A stretch of 64,000 nt of DNA from assembly GCA_034336665.1 (NCBI GenBank), contig CM067565.1, positions 83,206,858-83,270,857 on the forward strand. Direction: 5' to 3'. Below the pieces are notes generated by a model. It made no database searches. It saw nothing but the letters and a program-made list of their open reading frames with translations, and was not told where the DNA came from. Position 1 is the stretch's first letter. Every line of letters starts with the position of its first letter. The DNA comes from Luscinia megarhynchos. Its lineage: Eukaryota > Chordata > Aves > Passeriformes > Turdidae. Both the position numbers and the translations under genes were made by a program. Shown here one piece after another: positions 12,096 through 24,405 of this stretch.

Positions 12096-13457
12096 AGAAC
12101 CAACATAGAGTTAAATTTTTTTGCTATTAACACTGTTTTAAAATGTAAACTCTTGCCTGTAATGTACTTTTATAGCCAATCAAAAATCACATTTTCATAT
12201 TAAAAATGTTGATTTGTCCATTATATAGGGGAAATATTTTGGTTTTGCATATCATTATAATTAAAAAGATAAATTTGGCAAGGTAAAATTGCAGGTGTTA
12301 GATTATATGGTTCAAGTGAAACAACCCAGTAGTTTCCATCAAATATGGATTGAGAAATATTTCTATTTATCTAGAAACACTTTTCACCTTATAAAAATTT
12401 CAGTTAAATTTTATTGCCTGGATCTGTTAGCTACATCTTTTTCTTCACGTAAATATATTTATTTGGTTTTTGATGGAATGGAATCCAATTTCAGATGGGT
12501 GGAATTTGAATGGATTTGGATGGAATTCTAAATCAACTGTCAGGTTAGAGAGTTCTGTAAAAAGCATCTGAGCCAATTTTTTTTTTTCCAACCTTGCCAA
12601 ACTTGGAAACTTGGGAAACAAGGTTCAGAAGGGTTTTGCATTAAAAATCTTTTATCATTATACCTGCCATCTTCACCAGTGCCACTTGTCATTTGCAGAG
12701 AGATTATGCCTGATGTGGAATCTCCTGCAGAAGTCAAAGAAAGAGTCGGGCTGCAAGGTATGTGATAAAAGGTAAGAAAGTCCAAAAAATCAAAGGGAAG
12801 GTGAGACAGACATGGGACCAGGCAAGAAAGAGAATGGAAATACCACTAGACCTCTGTATTATGGTGGTCGAAGGTAACTGAGCAAATTAATTGGAATATA
12901 CTATTAGTGGGCTATTTATTTTCTTAGAAATGCTGCTCTTATTTTGCTTTTTTTCCCCTGTAGACTGATGAAGTGATAATCACATTTATGGTCCTCATGC
13001 TGAAGATTTGGAATAGAAAAAGAATGTCAGAAACAAGGACAGGAAGAAAGCAAACAGAGATAAAGACTCATTATGCAGGTTAAGCTTCAAAGAAAAGCAG
13101 TCAATAATTCTAGAAACATTAAGTATATATATATATATTTGAGGCATTTCTTTTAATACAGTTTTTGTCACATTTTTGTGTCCCTGCTTTTTTTTTTCTT
13201 TTAATTAACATATTTAACATGATAAATACAACTTGGAAGTATTTATAAAAACTCTTCTGTCATGGGGTTTTATTCCTCCTTGAAAAATTGTGTGAGATTT
13301 TGGACTCAGAAGAGGAGAAAGCAAAAGAGTGGAGAAAACAGTGACTTACTTCATCAGGCCACCTGACGGGATGAATTATTGGTTTTATGGCACACAACAG
13401 TTTTAGCCAGGGATGCTAATTCCTATGGAGACCTCTGGGTCCTGCACTGTTGCTACA
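12096..13457. other. Non-coding sequence, no gene seen
   Basis: AT-rich sequence with a short GGAAT-like tract near 12472-12530, where several TGGAAT and TGGAT words are loosely repeated, and a (TA)n tract at 13124-13138. The small frames at 12289-12531 and 12540-12785 show nothing recognisable. Confidence 0.6.
13124..13138. repeat. (TA)n microsatellite
   Basis: About seven TA units in a row in an otherwise unremarkable AT-rich stretch. Confidence 0.9.
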
Positions 13458-13906
13458 ACAACTCCATGTAGTACTACAGGCTTGGGGCAGAATGGATGGA
13501 AAACTGCCCAGGGGTGTTGGTTGACAGTGACTGAACATGACCCAGCAGTGTGCCCAGGAAGGCTGATGGCATCCTGGTCTGTATCAAGAGTAGCCACATT
13601 GCCCTCTACAATTCCCTGAAAAGAGGGTGTAGTGAGGTGGGGGCCAGCCTCTTCTATTGTGCCTGCAGTGACAGGACCAGACAAGACAGAGAGATCCAGA
13701 TCAGATATCATTAAAAAGTTTTGCTATTAGAGTGGTCAGGCATTGGAAAAAGTTGTCCTGGGAGGTGGTGGTGTCACCAGCCCTAGAGGTGCTTAAGAAG
13801 CCCCTGGATAATGTGTTTTTAGTGATTTGGGGGTTACAGTGGTAGTGCTGGGTTGATGGTTAGACTGGCTGACCTTAAAGGTCTCTTTCAACCTTGATGA
13901 TTCTCT
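13458..13906 (+). mobile_element. CR1 LINE 3' fragment with internal deletions
   Basis: A plus-strand CR1 copy. It opens with the segment ATGTAGTACTACAGGCTTGG and then GGTGTTGGTTGACAGTGAC, the part encoding ORF2 some 600-700 bases before the 3' end in an intact element. It continues with GGCATCCTGGTCTGTATCA and GTGTAGTGAGGTGGGGGCC, and ends with GACCTTAAAGGTCTCTTTCA and TGATGATTCTC. The distance between these landmarks is shorter than in intact copies, so at least one internal stretch has been lost. Minus-strand frame 13403-13711 is an antisense shadow of it. Confidence 0.85.
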
Positions 13907-13913
13907 GAGCTGT

Positions 13914-14005
13914 AGATGCTGCCAGGGTGGGGCATCCACAACCTCCTGGGCAACTTGTTCCAGTGTCTCACCATCCTCAATCACCTCTGTCACCCTTACA
14001 TGAGA
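13914..14005 (-). mobile_element. Short CR1 LINE fragment, minus strand
   Basis: Only about 90 bases. On the plus strand it reads GGGGCATCCACAACCTCCTG then CAACTTGTTCCAGTGTCTCA, which is the reverse complement of a CR1 segment roughly 200 bases from the 3' end. It lacks its own 3' terminus, and it abuts the plus-strand copy that ends eight bases to its left. The likeliest reading is an older minus-strand CR1 interrupted or truncated beside a later plus-strand insertion. Confidence 0.8.
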
Positions 14006-15593
14006 CATTATCATTACTCACCTGGGTCTATGCTTATAGACAAAATACTGACATTGCAACCCAACACATTAACTCAACACGTCCTATTCCTTGATAATCT
14101 CTGGATGATAATGCAGTAATTTTGGTTTCCAAGAGATGCTTTGTTTTGTTTACTCCTTTCCATTTTTTGATATATACATAGCCAAAGTCAATACCTGTGA
14201 TCAGAAGATGACTGGATATCTGACATACTTTTGTCTACAGAATTGTCTTTCAGCTACTTAATATATTCAGTGGCACATTTCATACATGGCATTATTTCTT
14301 CCACAGATACAGTGGCTAATGCATGTGTCTGGGAATTGTGTTTCCCTTTGATTTATTAGCCAAGCACAAAGGCTTTGTCCTATTATTGCTATCTTTATTC
14401 ACACAAGTCTTGGCACGTTTCAGCAATTCCAGCTACAGCTCATTTAGGGCTGTTTTCTTTTGAGCCTTGTTTGTTTCACCTAATTACTTTTGCAATAACT
14501 ATTTTTAGGTTTTTGACATTCATTTGTACTGGGATAGTTTATTCTTTGTGTGTTTTTATATCCTGGGCTGGTCTCCTAAGTGTGTCTCCTCAGCTGTGTG
14601 CATTTAGTTTGTTCTTTAGTAATTACAGGAGACCTTCCTGAGAGGAATGAAAATGTAAACTGGTGGCATGTGAGTGGCATCTGAATGATGTCAGTGAGCA
14701 GAATATACCTGTAAGAGTGGCAAGCCCAGGTGAACATCTGCATGTGGATATCCCTTTCAGATCTGGTGCTGTAATTCTTGCTCCTGCATCATATCAAGAG
14801 ATTGGTTTGGAGGATGCCTTGAGTTTTATTGTAAGTCTACTTTTTCTCACTGTCAATGATCTGCCAAAATTTAAGAGAAACACATTTTTTGATTCCTATC
14901 TTGAAAAGCTGGTTTCACAGCTTGGTTTCCTAATGGGCACATAAAATGAATTCTTCTATTGTCTCTTAGATCCATCACTGTTAATTTTCAGTTCTCCAAA
15001 CTTTCCACTTCTTTCTCTTGTTAAGAGAATAAAGCAACCAAAGAACCAATTAATGATATTCACAGCCAGCCAAAGCCCAGAACTGTTTTCTCACAGCTCC
15101 TTTGAAGTGCCAGTGATGACACCGCACTTAGATTGTGTAGGTTTTTTTTGTTAACATCAATAAAGCTCTCCAAGAATCCTGTGCCATGAATGACAGATAT
15201 CATATCTGAAGGCAGATATAAAACATTTTGTGCCGTGGCAACATGATATGGGACCTTGATTCTGAGCCCAGATTACTCCAATAAAGTTCAGGGTTTTCAC
15301 TGTCAGTCATAGATTCAGATTTGTCTTTCTCATCAAGAGAATACCAGGGAAATATCATTTACTATGCGTGGGCCTTGTTTCTCCTGCAAACCCACAGTCA
15401 CTTCAAACTTTGCTGGCTGTGGAAAAGTTAGCTAATCAAAACATTAATGAGCCCTTAGACAGTGCTTTTGTGTGTTTGTATATTTTGTACATAGACATAG
15501 AGAGCAACAACATAGTGTTTTGAGAACATGATATTCCAGATAACCAAGCACTCAACTCTTAGCTCAATTATTGGTTTGAAGCTGCATCCCACT

Positions 15594-15648
15594 AAATAAA
15601 ATATATAAATATATAGAAAAAATATATAAAAATATATATAAATATATC
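15594..15648. repeat. AT-rich low-complexity tract
   Basis: About 55 bases made almost only of A and T, with repeated TATATA and AAATATAT words. It is imperfect and looks like a decayed AT microsatellite. Confidence 0.85.
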
Positions 15649-16239
15649 AACTGTACTTTTTTAGAGGAATATTTCTTTTGTATTTGCCTTAGCTCCCACT
15701 TCTGACATGAAAGATGTTCCTCTAAAGAACATCCAAGGTAAAGGATGAAATTGTCAGTAAGTAGAGCCTGCTGACAGTATCCCTGAGTGTTCAAGAATCA
15801 GAATGACTTTGGTGCTGCCATGGACAGATGCAGAAAGCAGCAAACCCACCAGTGTGGAAATAGCATAATTTGGCTGTCTGCTTATCAGCTTTCTGGTAAA
15901 TAGAAATCAAGTGCTTTTATCACCTGAACGAGCATGTGAAGTTGGTAATGTAAGCAATTAAAAAAAAATACTCTCAACAATTTTTTAGTGGTAGCTCAGA
16001 CTGCCAATTATGGCCAGAGGCTTCTTACACAATGTGCCAGGCAAAGAGAAAACTAGAATAGTCAGAGAAAGAAGCTACTAGAAAAGGATTTTTGCAGATG
16101 ATTAACCTAATGAGCATGAGGATTTTCATATAAACTGTCAGCTTATTCTGGTGCTAGTACTTGGAGCTCATGACTCTGATTCTTGCAATTCTGCTTCTGG
16201 CTTTCATAAATGGTTGTATTTTTTTAATGTTAGGCAGCA

Positions 16240-16263
16240 TTTTTTTGTTTGTTTTTGTTTTTT
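16240..16263. repeat. T-rich (GTTTT/GTTT) tract
   Basis: A run of T blocks separated by single G bases, the third GTTTT-type tract in the first 17 kb. Confidence 0.75.
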
Positions 16264-17589
16264 GACTTGGCTGACTTCTTTGCAAAATGACACTAGTATT
16301 CACTTACCTTACAGAGTAACTGTAAACCTTAATTAAGCTTCCCCTGAGCAGCTTGGGGAGGGCTGGACAAAAGCTGCTGTCGAGGTAACAGCAATTTTCT
16401 GGGACCAAGAAGTGTTGAGCAGCAGGGGGCATTTCATATCCCAGCTCTTACATGCTGTGTCAGACAAAGGGAGAAGATATTAGCTTGGTAGATTAAGAAA
16501 TAGCTAGAAAAACTAGACACATTTTCAGACTTTTTCTTTTAATAAATAGGACCTTGACAAAATTGATTTTTTGATGTTGAAATTATGCATGCATTTGGCT
16601 GTAGCTGAGAGACTCAAGCTTCATTAAAAGAATAATTAAAGAGAAAGAGTCCATTCAAAAACTAAAAACAGTATTTCCGTTTGTCCTTTCCAGAACTGAA
16701 CTATTTTCCTTTGTAAATGCCAGCCTGTTTTGTTTCAACAAACTAAAAAGCATGCTGTCACTTTTCGATTTGAACCAACGTTTTTCATGTTAACATTTGT
16801 ATTATGTCACAAACATAAGTCAAAACTATCACTTGCATGTCTGTAAGGACTGTAAATGAATATCATGTCCCAGTGAACTCAGAACATGACAGAGGCTTCA
16901 CTCTGAGATTTATACATCCTTCCTAGCAGATGGAAATAAAGCTAACCTCACAAGGGGCTGGTTTAGTATCTGAGATGAACCTGAGATAAGCAGCAGTTGA
17001 GGGAAGCTAGAGCAGTGGTTAAATGAGCATGTTAATCTTCAGGAGCTCTAAAATCAGCAGGCTCAGCTTCATCCCCATCCCACTGCCAGTGCTGGGTGTC
17101 ACTGTCACCTTTTCTCTTGTGCCTCAGTTAGCAGTGCTCTACCTCGTGGTGATTAGAGTGGCAAAGAGCTCCAAAGACCTCTGTTTTTCATTTGCAGGCT
17201 TGGTTTCACTCAAATCCACTGCTTTGTGTGATTTGCTATCTGGCTGGATGAAGGGAGGGGGTTGGATCAGTTGGACAGCAGTCACATTCTCCTTTTCAGC
17301 AAATGTCTGAACCAGTGATGGTCCAAAAGGTCAGTATAGCCATCATGTAAAATACTTTCAAATTAAGTCTTACAACAAAGACTTTCAGGAACAAAGAATG
17401 GACCTTCATGTAAGTTGGAAGCCCACAGTAGATTTGGGATATATTTTGGGTGTGGTAATTCATAAATAACATGTTGTCCCCTGCAAGCTCTGCAAGTTAA
17501 TTCAGGACTGGTAATATGAGTTTCTGCGTAGAAGACACTCTTCCCTGATGCATAGCTCTGGCCATGGCATATACCTCTGAAGTGAGCCC

Positions 17590-18000
17590 AAAGGAAGGCC
17601 ACAAAGATGATCAGAGGGATGGAAAGAGCTGAGGTTGTTCAACCTGGAAAAGACCAAGCTCACCTCATCCTTCTAGTACCTAAAGGGATCTTATGAAAGG
17701 GGGGGAGAAGGATTTTTTATATGGACAGATAGTGACAGGTCAAGGGGGAGTGATTTTAAACTGGAAGAGGGTGGGTTTAGAAAAGGTGTTGGGAATAAAT
17801 TTTTTACTCAGGGGCAGTGAAGCACTGGAACAGGTTGCTCAGAGGGGCTGTAGATGCTCCATCCCTGGGAGTGTTCGAGGCCAGGCTGGATGGGGCTCTG
17901 AGCAAGCTGGGATAGTGGGAGGTGTCCCTGCCCATGGCAGGGCTTTGGGACTAGATGATCTTTGGGTCCCTTCCCACCCAAACAATTCAATGATTCTATG
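17590..18000 (+). mobile_element. CR1 LINE 3' end with intact terminus
   Basis: A plus-strand CR1 copy with a well-preserved end. It runs from GATGATCAGAGGGATGGAAA through GAGGTTGTTCAACCTGG, AAACTGGAAGAGGGTGGG and GGGACTAGATGATCTTTGGG to the terminal CAATGATTCTATG at 17988-18000. The plus frame at 17693-18001 reads into the 3' end with the tail LGLDDLWVPSHPNNSMIL, typical of translated CR1 ends. It is among the least diverged copies in this window. It is severely 5'-truncated and cannot encode a working reverse transcriptase. Confidence 0.95.
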
Positions 18001-18144
18001 AGAACAGTGGAAAAAAGACATGGATGCTGAGGATCGCCAACAAATTAAAAAAATTTACATTAAATATAAGATCATTAAATTATTATAGCTTTATACATAT
18101 AAAATAGCTTTATAATGTTACTAATTTCAACAGTTAATTTTATT

Positions 18145-18186
18145 TAATAAATAAATAAATAAATAAATAGATTTTATTTATTTATT
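18145..18186. repeat. (AAAT)n followed by (TTTA)n
   Basis: About six AAAT-type units followed by about four TTTA units. The two halves are complementary and could fold back on each other. The tract sits directly before the next CR1 piece. Confidence 0.9.
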
Positions 18187-18187
18187 G

Positions 18188-18340
18188 TGGACTCCTCATC
18201 CCTTAAGGTGTTCAAGGCCTGGTTGGATGAATATCTGAGTGACCACCGGGATCTGAATAAATCCATGGGAGGGTGTTTGGAGCAAAATGACCTTTAAGGT
18301 CCCTTCCAAACCTAATCATTCCATGATTCTACAATTCTAT
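18188..18340 (+). mobile_element. CR1 LINE 3' end, short
   Basis: The last 150 bases of a plus-strand CR1. It starts in the segment equivalent to TTAAGGTGTTCAAGGCCTGG, passes GACCTTTAAGGTCCCTTCC and ends with ATTCCATGATTCTACAATTC. It lies 190 bases downstream of the previous CR1 end in the same orientation, but the two differ in their last 150 bases. They are therefore two separate insertions and not one split copy. Confidence 0.93.
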
Positions 18341-21300
18341 TTTCAAGTGGGATGGAGAATAACAAAATGTACATTTTAGCACTCTGTTTTCAACCAAAAT
18401 TAAGTATTTCAGAAATAAGCAATGTCATGTCAGTTCTTCCAGCTCAATTGCCAAAGAATATGATGTTGAGGAAAACAACCCAAATTATAAGATTTTAAAC
18501 AATCATCCAAGGTTTTTTTTCCCCAAAGTTATGATAAGCCCAGGGTAGACCAGCAGTTTTCTTACAATCTTGCAAAGTCACATTGTTTCTGGAGAAAATA
18601 ATAAAATCTCCACCTTGCTTTTCAGAAAACTGTAACTGTGAGGATTTAGTGTTATTTAGGATCAGCAGCAAAGCAAGGGAACAAAGTGATTGAGTGCTTT
18701 GCTTGGAAAGAGAGATTTAAATTCCTATGTCTTTTATCTTGAACCTTGTAAAGCTTATTGAATCACTGAGATTCAAACTGGGCTTTTTTGTTTTGTTAGC
18801 TGCAGGTCTTTTGATTCTGCTTTGATGAGACAGTTTGTCCTAAAGTGAGAAGCAGATATGGAAAGCAGAAAGACAAAATGGAAACAATAGGTCATTAAAT
18901 GAATGATTCCATAAAATTTAATGGATATGTCAGAAAATATAGAGAAAATGATTCTATTCTAAATCATTGTCTAGCTAGATAATCAAAGTATCTCTTAGTA
19001 AAGTAAAACACTTACTTTTCTGAAGAAGTGAAATTGAGGGCCAATTGCTGCGAGCACCAAACACTCCTCTAATCAATTTAGAGGCCAACAAGTAAGAGTA
19101 ACTGTGCTATGAAAATCAAGTTGGAGCTATGGAAATTGAATTACTAGAAATGTTGGTACTTTAAAACTAGATTTTGAAAGGACCTCAAGCTTAAGTAAAC
19201 CTTCAGTTCATGCCCCTTTTAGTAGGAGAACTGCATTTTGAAGAAGGCATAAATCAGGTGTCTTTAATAGCTATGAGGCACTCTTTAGATGTGGTCTTTC
19301 TTCCATGGTAAGAGGTTATACAAAGAGCCACTTTCCAATGAGGTGCTGGAAGGCACTCAGAGATGTGGTTATGTCTTGTACATCAAATTGTTCTTATTGG
19401 TCTTCCTGCTTGCACTGGGGGTGAAACAGGCTGTGTTTACCATCATTTGGAGGTTCCAGAATATGTTCTTCTCTCTCTTCATATAGGCAGATGCCCTGTG
19501 TGTGGAGTAAACCAAATTCTGCTTATCACTCCCCCACTTACCTAGCTCCTGACATGGTGTTAGTCACACAATCCTACAGCTTTCCCAAATATCAGGAAGC
19601 AATTCTGATCACCTTTATGTATCCACAGTGTAGTAAAGACAAAAAAACCCCCAAAGCATGGAAGTGTTCAACACTGATGTCTGGATGCCATCCTCATCCC
19701 TACTCATTGTATGAGCAACAATGTAGAAATAGAGCACACTGTAGCACCAGTAAATTGGGTGGTTTTTTATAAATCTTGAGCACATGAATGAGATTACATT
19801 CCTTGTTTAAAAATACAGAAGTCAGGAAAGCTATCACAGAAAACGGGTTTATTGAGATGCATCAGTTTTTGCAAGACTAGTTCCAAAAAAGCAAAAATAT
19901 GGATAGATACAGATATTCTCAACAGGAAGGGACTAGAAACTCAGCAGCAATATAAATTAAAATAAGTTCTGCCTTGGAAAGCAGCTAGCCAGGTGTCACT
20001 ACTAACACAGAATGAAGAACTCCCATAAAGAAATTATATCTAAGAGAAAGAAACTCTGAAATAAAATTGTTGTAGAGTCTTTACAAAAAAGGGGCTTTCT
20101 GACAGCTTTGCACTCTCTGGCTCCATTGTGGAGTGCATAATTTGTTATGATAGGAATACTTTATTGGTTTGTAAATAAAGACAAGAAAAGTGAGCCACCA
20201 AACCCCAAGCTGCTGCAGATGATGCCTCCTGCACAGCTCCTGATGGATCTGCAACTTGTCAAGAACAGTGGGGAACGAGGATTCTTTTAGTGAGCACAAA
20301 GTCAATGTTGCTCTCTTTTCATCCAATTATAGTCAGTAAAATAATCAGAGTTATGGATATTTGAAGACACAGCTGGTGCTTTGACTTCTTCAAGGAGAAT
20401 TTTTTTTTTTTATTTACACTTCTATTCTTGTCAGGTCATCTGAATTATTCTGCACTGGTAGTGATATGAGGGGAATGAGACTCAGAGTCTGTGAGTGACA
20501 TTTTTGGAATATACATCCTGTATCAATGTGTGAACAGCTTCATGCTTGGGAGCAGCCTTATTCCAGCCTGCTCCAGTAGTACAGGTTAAAAAGCATAAAT
20601 TGTCCTCCTCACTAGTGGAATACATTTTGTTTGAGGGTCTTAAACAGCTCTGCAAAGCTAAGGATGTTTCACAATCTTTCTTAAGGCCTGAGAAAGCTGT
20701 GAGAAAAAAAAAAATGGGAGCCAGCATACTCAGAGGTATCTACTAGTTTTGATTACAGTACTTTAGGTTTTTGGAGGGGCTGTTTGTTTGTTGGGGACGT
20801 TTTTTGTATAGCCAACAGAGCTGAGGCTCAGTTACTCTTCTGTGCTGCAGGATCAGCGGGAGGCCTCGGCACGTGCCAAATTCCACATGCTCCAGTCCTG
20901 TGTGCACAGCCTGTGCTGCACACAGGCTGCTTGTCCTGATGTGCTGAGTGCTTAATCACCTCAATGGGATTTAAGAGCAGCTCAGGCTGCTGCACAAACA
21001 GATGAACAAGTAGTTTGTAACTGCTTCAAGGTGGTACCCTGGAGTGCTCTTGCATTTGTGGTTGAGATACCTTGAAGGAAAAGGTTGAGAGCTCATTAAG
21101 CCAACAGAGCAAGCTGGAAACACATTGGATTACCCTGATGGTAACATAGGAAAGAAACACAGAGCCATGAAAGATTTGTTCTAATCAATTTGCTGGAAAA
21201 TTGACTGAGACACAAGCTGATCTGAGGCCTATGGCACGGGCACTTCTGGGAACAGTTTGGTATGGGTCACCATGATGCCCTCTCAAATGGAAAAAGTTTC

Positions 21301-23967
21301 CAGGACTGCAGCAACATCTGTGCTTGGTTCAGCAGAGCTGTTCAATCCTCTAGTCTACTTGTCTCCTGCCGTGGCTCCCATTCCTAATCTCCAACTGAAA
21401 AATTACTTATTGGACAGCTACTCTTATGAGTAGCACTTTCTTTTAGAGATCTAATTTCATTTTCATACCCCCATGACTGACTTTTGAATCTTTATGGGAA
21501 ATTAGAATTGTCTTCTGTCATTCATATACTGGTAGTTTTCATTGATCCACCACCTTTGGGCAGCATCATAATCATTTTATGGTCCTAGGTGCAATACCAG
21601 GTTTAAAAAAAATTTAAAAAAGAAAAAAATCCCTTGGCCTGTTTTATTCAAGGACATGTTCTCATTGGAGGACTAATTTGAACAGGCTGAGATAAGAATT
21701 ACACTTTGTTTAAGGTGTCAGTGAGAAATTGCCATTTGCAGCTCATTCTTTCCTGGTATCTGAATCTCATTGTGCTCGTGGAGATCATGTGCTCTGATAC
21801 TCACAGATCCTGCTGAGTGCAGAGTCTGACTACGTGTAGTTGAATCACTGTTGAGATGTGGTTTCATATCAGTCTAGATTTAGTTCAGCTGTGTTTCTTC
21901 ATTATTTATATATTTAATTATCTGCTTCTTTGGCTCATCCACAAATGGTCATCATAATCTGTTATTACTGGTTAATATAAAATATGAAAATATATTTGAA
22001 TATCTTGATGGAAGAAATACAATCACTATATTTGGTTTTACTTTCAATAAATGGTGCCAAACCCCTGGTATTAGGAAGAAGTTTACTGGAAGACAGACTA
22101 ATGGCTGCAAAATAGTCCTTCTTTAGGCAATATTGTCACAACTGGAATAAATAAGCACCTTCATATGGTCACAGTGCCCAACAGTTGGGACTGCTTGCAG
22201 GTAGCTTACTGGAAATTTCTTGTTCTTCAGACTGTGCTGGTACTATTAGAACTGTTTGTATTTGCTTGCCATCTAACTAAATCTATGAAGTTTGGGTGAA
22301 AATCATGCAGTCGTTTTTGCTGTGTTATGGCCACACAGTCTGTTTGACTTGTCTAAGACTCTGTTTCCTAAGGTAGGGCACTGAATCAATTGTGTATTTT
22401 GTTGATACAGAGGATTCACAAGATTTGATGACTTTATGTAAACTGTGGTGTCTCTCTTCTTTGTCCCTTTGATACACACTGGGTTACTTGTAGAAGTATG
22501 TGTCTTATCTCAGGTGGCAGCTAGTAGCAATTTGCTTTCCCTTGGCTGAGACCATTGCCCTCAGAAATGGAGCAGTGCATTTCATTGAGCAAGGGAAATT
22601 GAGTTTTTTGACAGGCAGTTTTGGTTGTGATAACCACAAACCAAATGGAGATGCCCCAGTGCAATTACAGTGTGCCCTGTTTATTACACAAATTTTATGG
22701 AATTACAAGGTAATTCCAGTGCAATTGGAAGGTAATTTGCTTCAGGCCTTATAGCTTGCTGAGTTTTTCAAATGTCAAAGAAAATTGAGGGAAAAAAAAG
22801 TGTTTTCATCATAAAAGCATTAAATTATTGGGATTTTTAGTGTTGGTACTGCTGTGTGCTGTTACTTAGGTAGATGAAGGTGCACATTTGTGACTTTTGC
22901 TATGTACTCTCATTACAACCAATCTGCATCTTTTACAGCATTCACTCAGGAATTTCTGGATCACTGTGCAAGATAAGACACCTATTTCTTGGTAAATGTA
23001 CTCTGAAGATGTGCCAGGGGATACTGCTGGTGTAATGCCAAGAGTAAGTACTTCTCCATGAAATAGATCCATGGGACTCCTTACCAACGGATGTTGCAGG
23101 TACAAGGAGTTTTTAGATGGGCTCAATGAGAGAAGCCTGGTGGAGATATTCATTGGTGTTGCTACATAAACAAAACACAAAATCACAAGAAATCCGTGGA
23201 CAAGTACTAGAGTAGAAAATATTACACTTCCTTATCCTGTTCTTGCTTTTCCTAGGTTTCCATTAGTGACCACTGTTGAAGACAGAAGTCTGGGCTAAGT
23301 GTGCTCTGAATCCAGGACACAATCTTATGTTCCTTCTAGCTCCTGCCTGCCCTGTCCTTTCCTGTTCAATTCATACCCAGTCTTGCTCCATCCAGCCTAC
23401 ATTTCAGAATTCTTCAATTTTTCCAGCACAGATTTTTTTGTTAGCTCTTCTTGTAACTTGAATGTCACTTGAGGCTCTCCATATAAATATTATCTTGCAC
23501 TTTTTTTAATGATGGAAACTTTCTTTTACTTTTTGATTCCTGTTTCAACCATTCTTATCAACATGCCACTGTTCCATGCTTTATTCATCCTTGTAGTGTC
23601 TAATCTTTAGTCATTTTTTGCCCTTTATTTGCAGAATCCTCTAAGAACTTGCTCAATGGGCACCAAAGATTCTTTTCTTTCCCAAACCTGTAGCCTCTGG
23701 ATTTTGCCTTGCATCTTTTGGTAACACATATATTTTTAAAATTATTTTGAGAAAAAAAAATAGGGTAAATTACTCTGTCATCAAAAATACATTTGGTGAG
23801 TTTGGGCACTTGTAAATCACTGATCTGTGTTCACATTGCATGCACACCACTAGAGCTGCAATGTATATAAATTAGTATTCTAGACAGACTTTGTACTGGA
23901 GGATAGGATTGCATAGGTCACTTGTTTAGCTTGAGGTACATGAGCAAGTTAGAAGAATAAGGTTGGT
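18341..23967. other. Mostly unique non-coding sequence
   Basis: About 5.6 kb without a supported gene or recognised transposon. Somewhat GC-richer sequence at 20840-21000 has no CpG clustering, so it is not a CpG island. A 12-base T run lies at 20400-20411 and A-rich sequence at 21603-21630. Open frames up to 106 codons (22866-23186 minus) show no recognisable domain. Confidence 0.6.
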
Positions 23968-24405
23968 TTCACAGAATCATTTAGGTTGGAAAGGGCCTCT
24001 GAGATCTAGTCCAGTCTTTGACTGATATCCCCTTGTCAGCTAGACCGTAGCACTAAGTGCCACGTCCAGTCATTTCTTGAGCACCTCCAAGGATGATGAC
24101 TCCACTACCTCACTAGGCAGTCAGCCCCAATGCTTGACAGCCCTTTCAGTGAAGAAATTCCTCCTGATGTCTAACCTGAACCTCCCCTGGTGCAGCTTGA
24201 AGCCGTGTCCTCTCATCCTGCTGTTGATTGCCTGGGAGGAGAGGTCGATCCCCACCTGGCTACTTCAGCAGAGCCATACTCCCACCCAATTTGATGTCAG
24301 CCACACATTTATTGAGGGAATATTTAGTCTCTTCCTCCAAGTCATCAATAAAGATATTAGTAATCAATAGTCTTAAAAATCAAGTACTGGGTCAATCCAC
24401 AGAAG
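23968..24405 (-). mobile_element. CR1 LINE 3' part, minus strand
   Basis: On the plus strand this reads TTCACAGAATCATTTAGGTT, the reverse complement of a CR1 3' terminus. It continues through CATTTCTTGAGCACCTCCAA, GTGTCCTCTCATCCTGCTG and ATTTGATGTCAGCCACACAT to CAAGTCATCAATAAAGATAT. The piece spans about 440 bases, one of the longer copies here. It shares its subfamily-specific wording with the copy at 62668-62936. Plus-strand frame 24077-24370 is an antisense reading of this element. Confidence 0.95.

Larger units (their letters stand above)
14006..17589. other. Mostly unique non-coding sequence
   Basis: No supported gene. Plus-strand open frames at 14375-14641, 14663-14944 (93 codons) and 17023-17310 (95 codons) were examined and have no recognisable domain. 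An AT-rich low-complexity patch lies at 15594-15648 and a T/G-rich patch at 16240-16263. Confidence 0.6.

Noticed and set aside
14663..14944. 93-codon plus-strand frame considered as an exon
   Set aside because: No recognisable domain, and neither edge shows a convincing splice pattern tied to another exon.
20840..21000. Possible CpG island or promoter
   Set aside because: GC content is raised but CpG dinucleotides are few and no transcript start features are seen.
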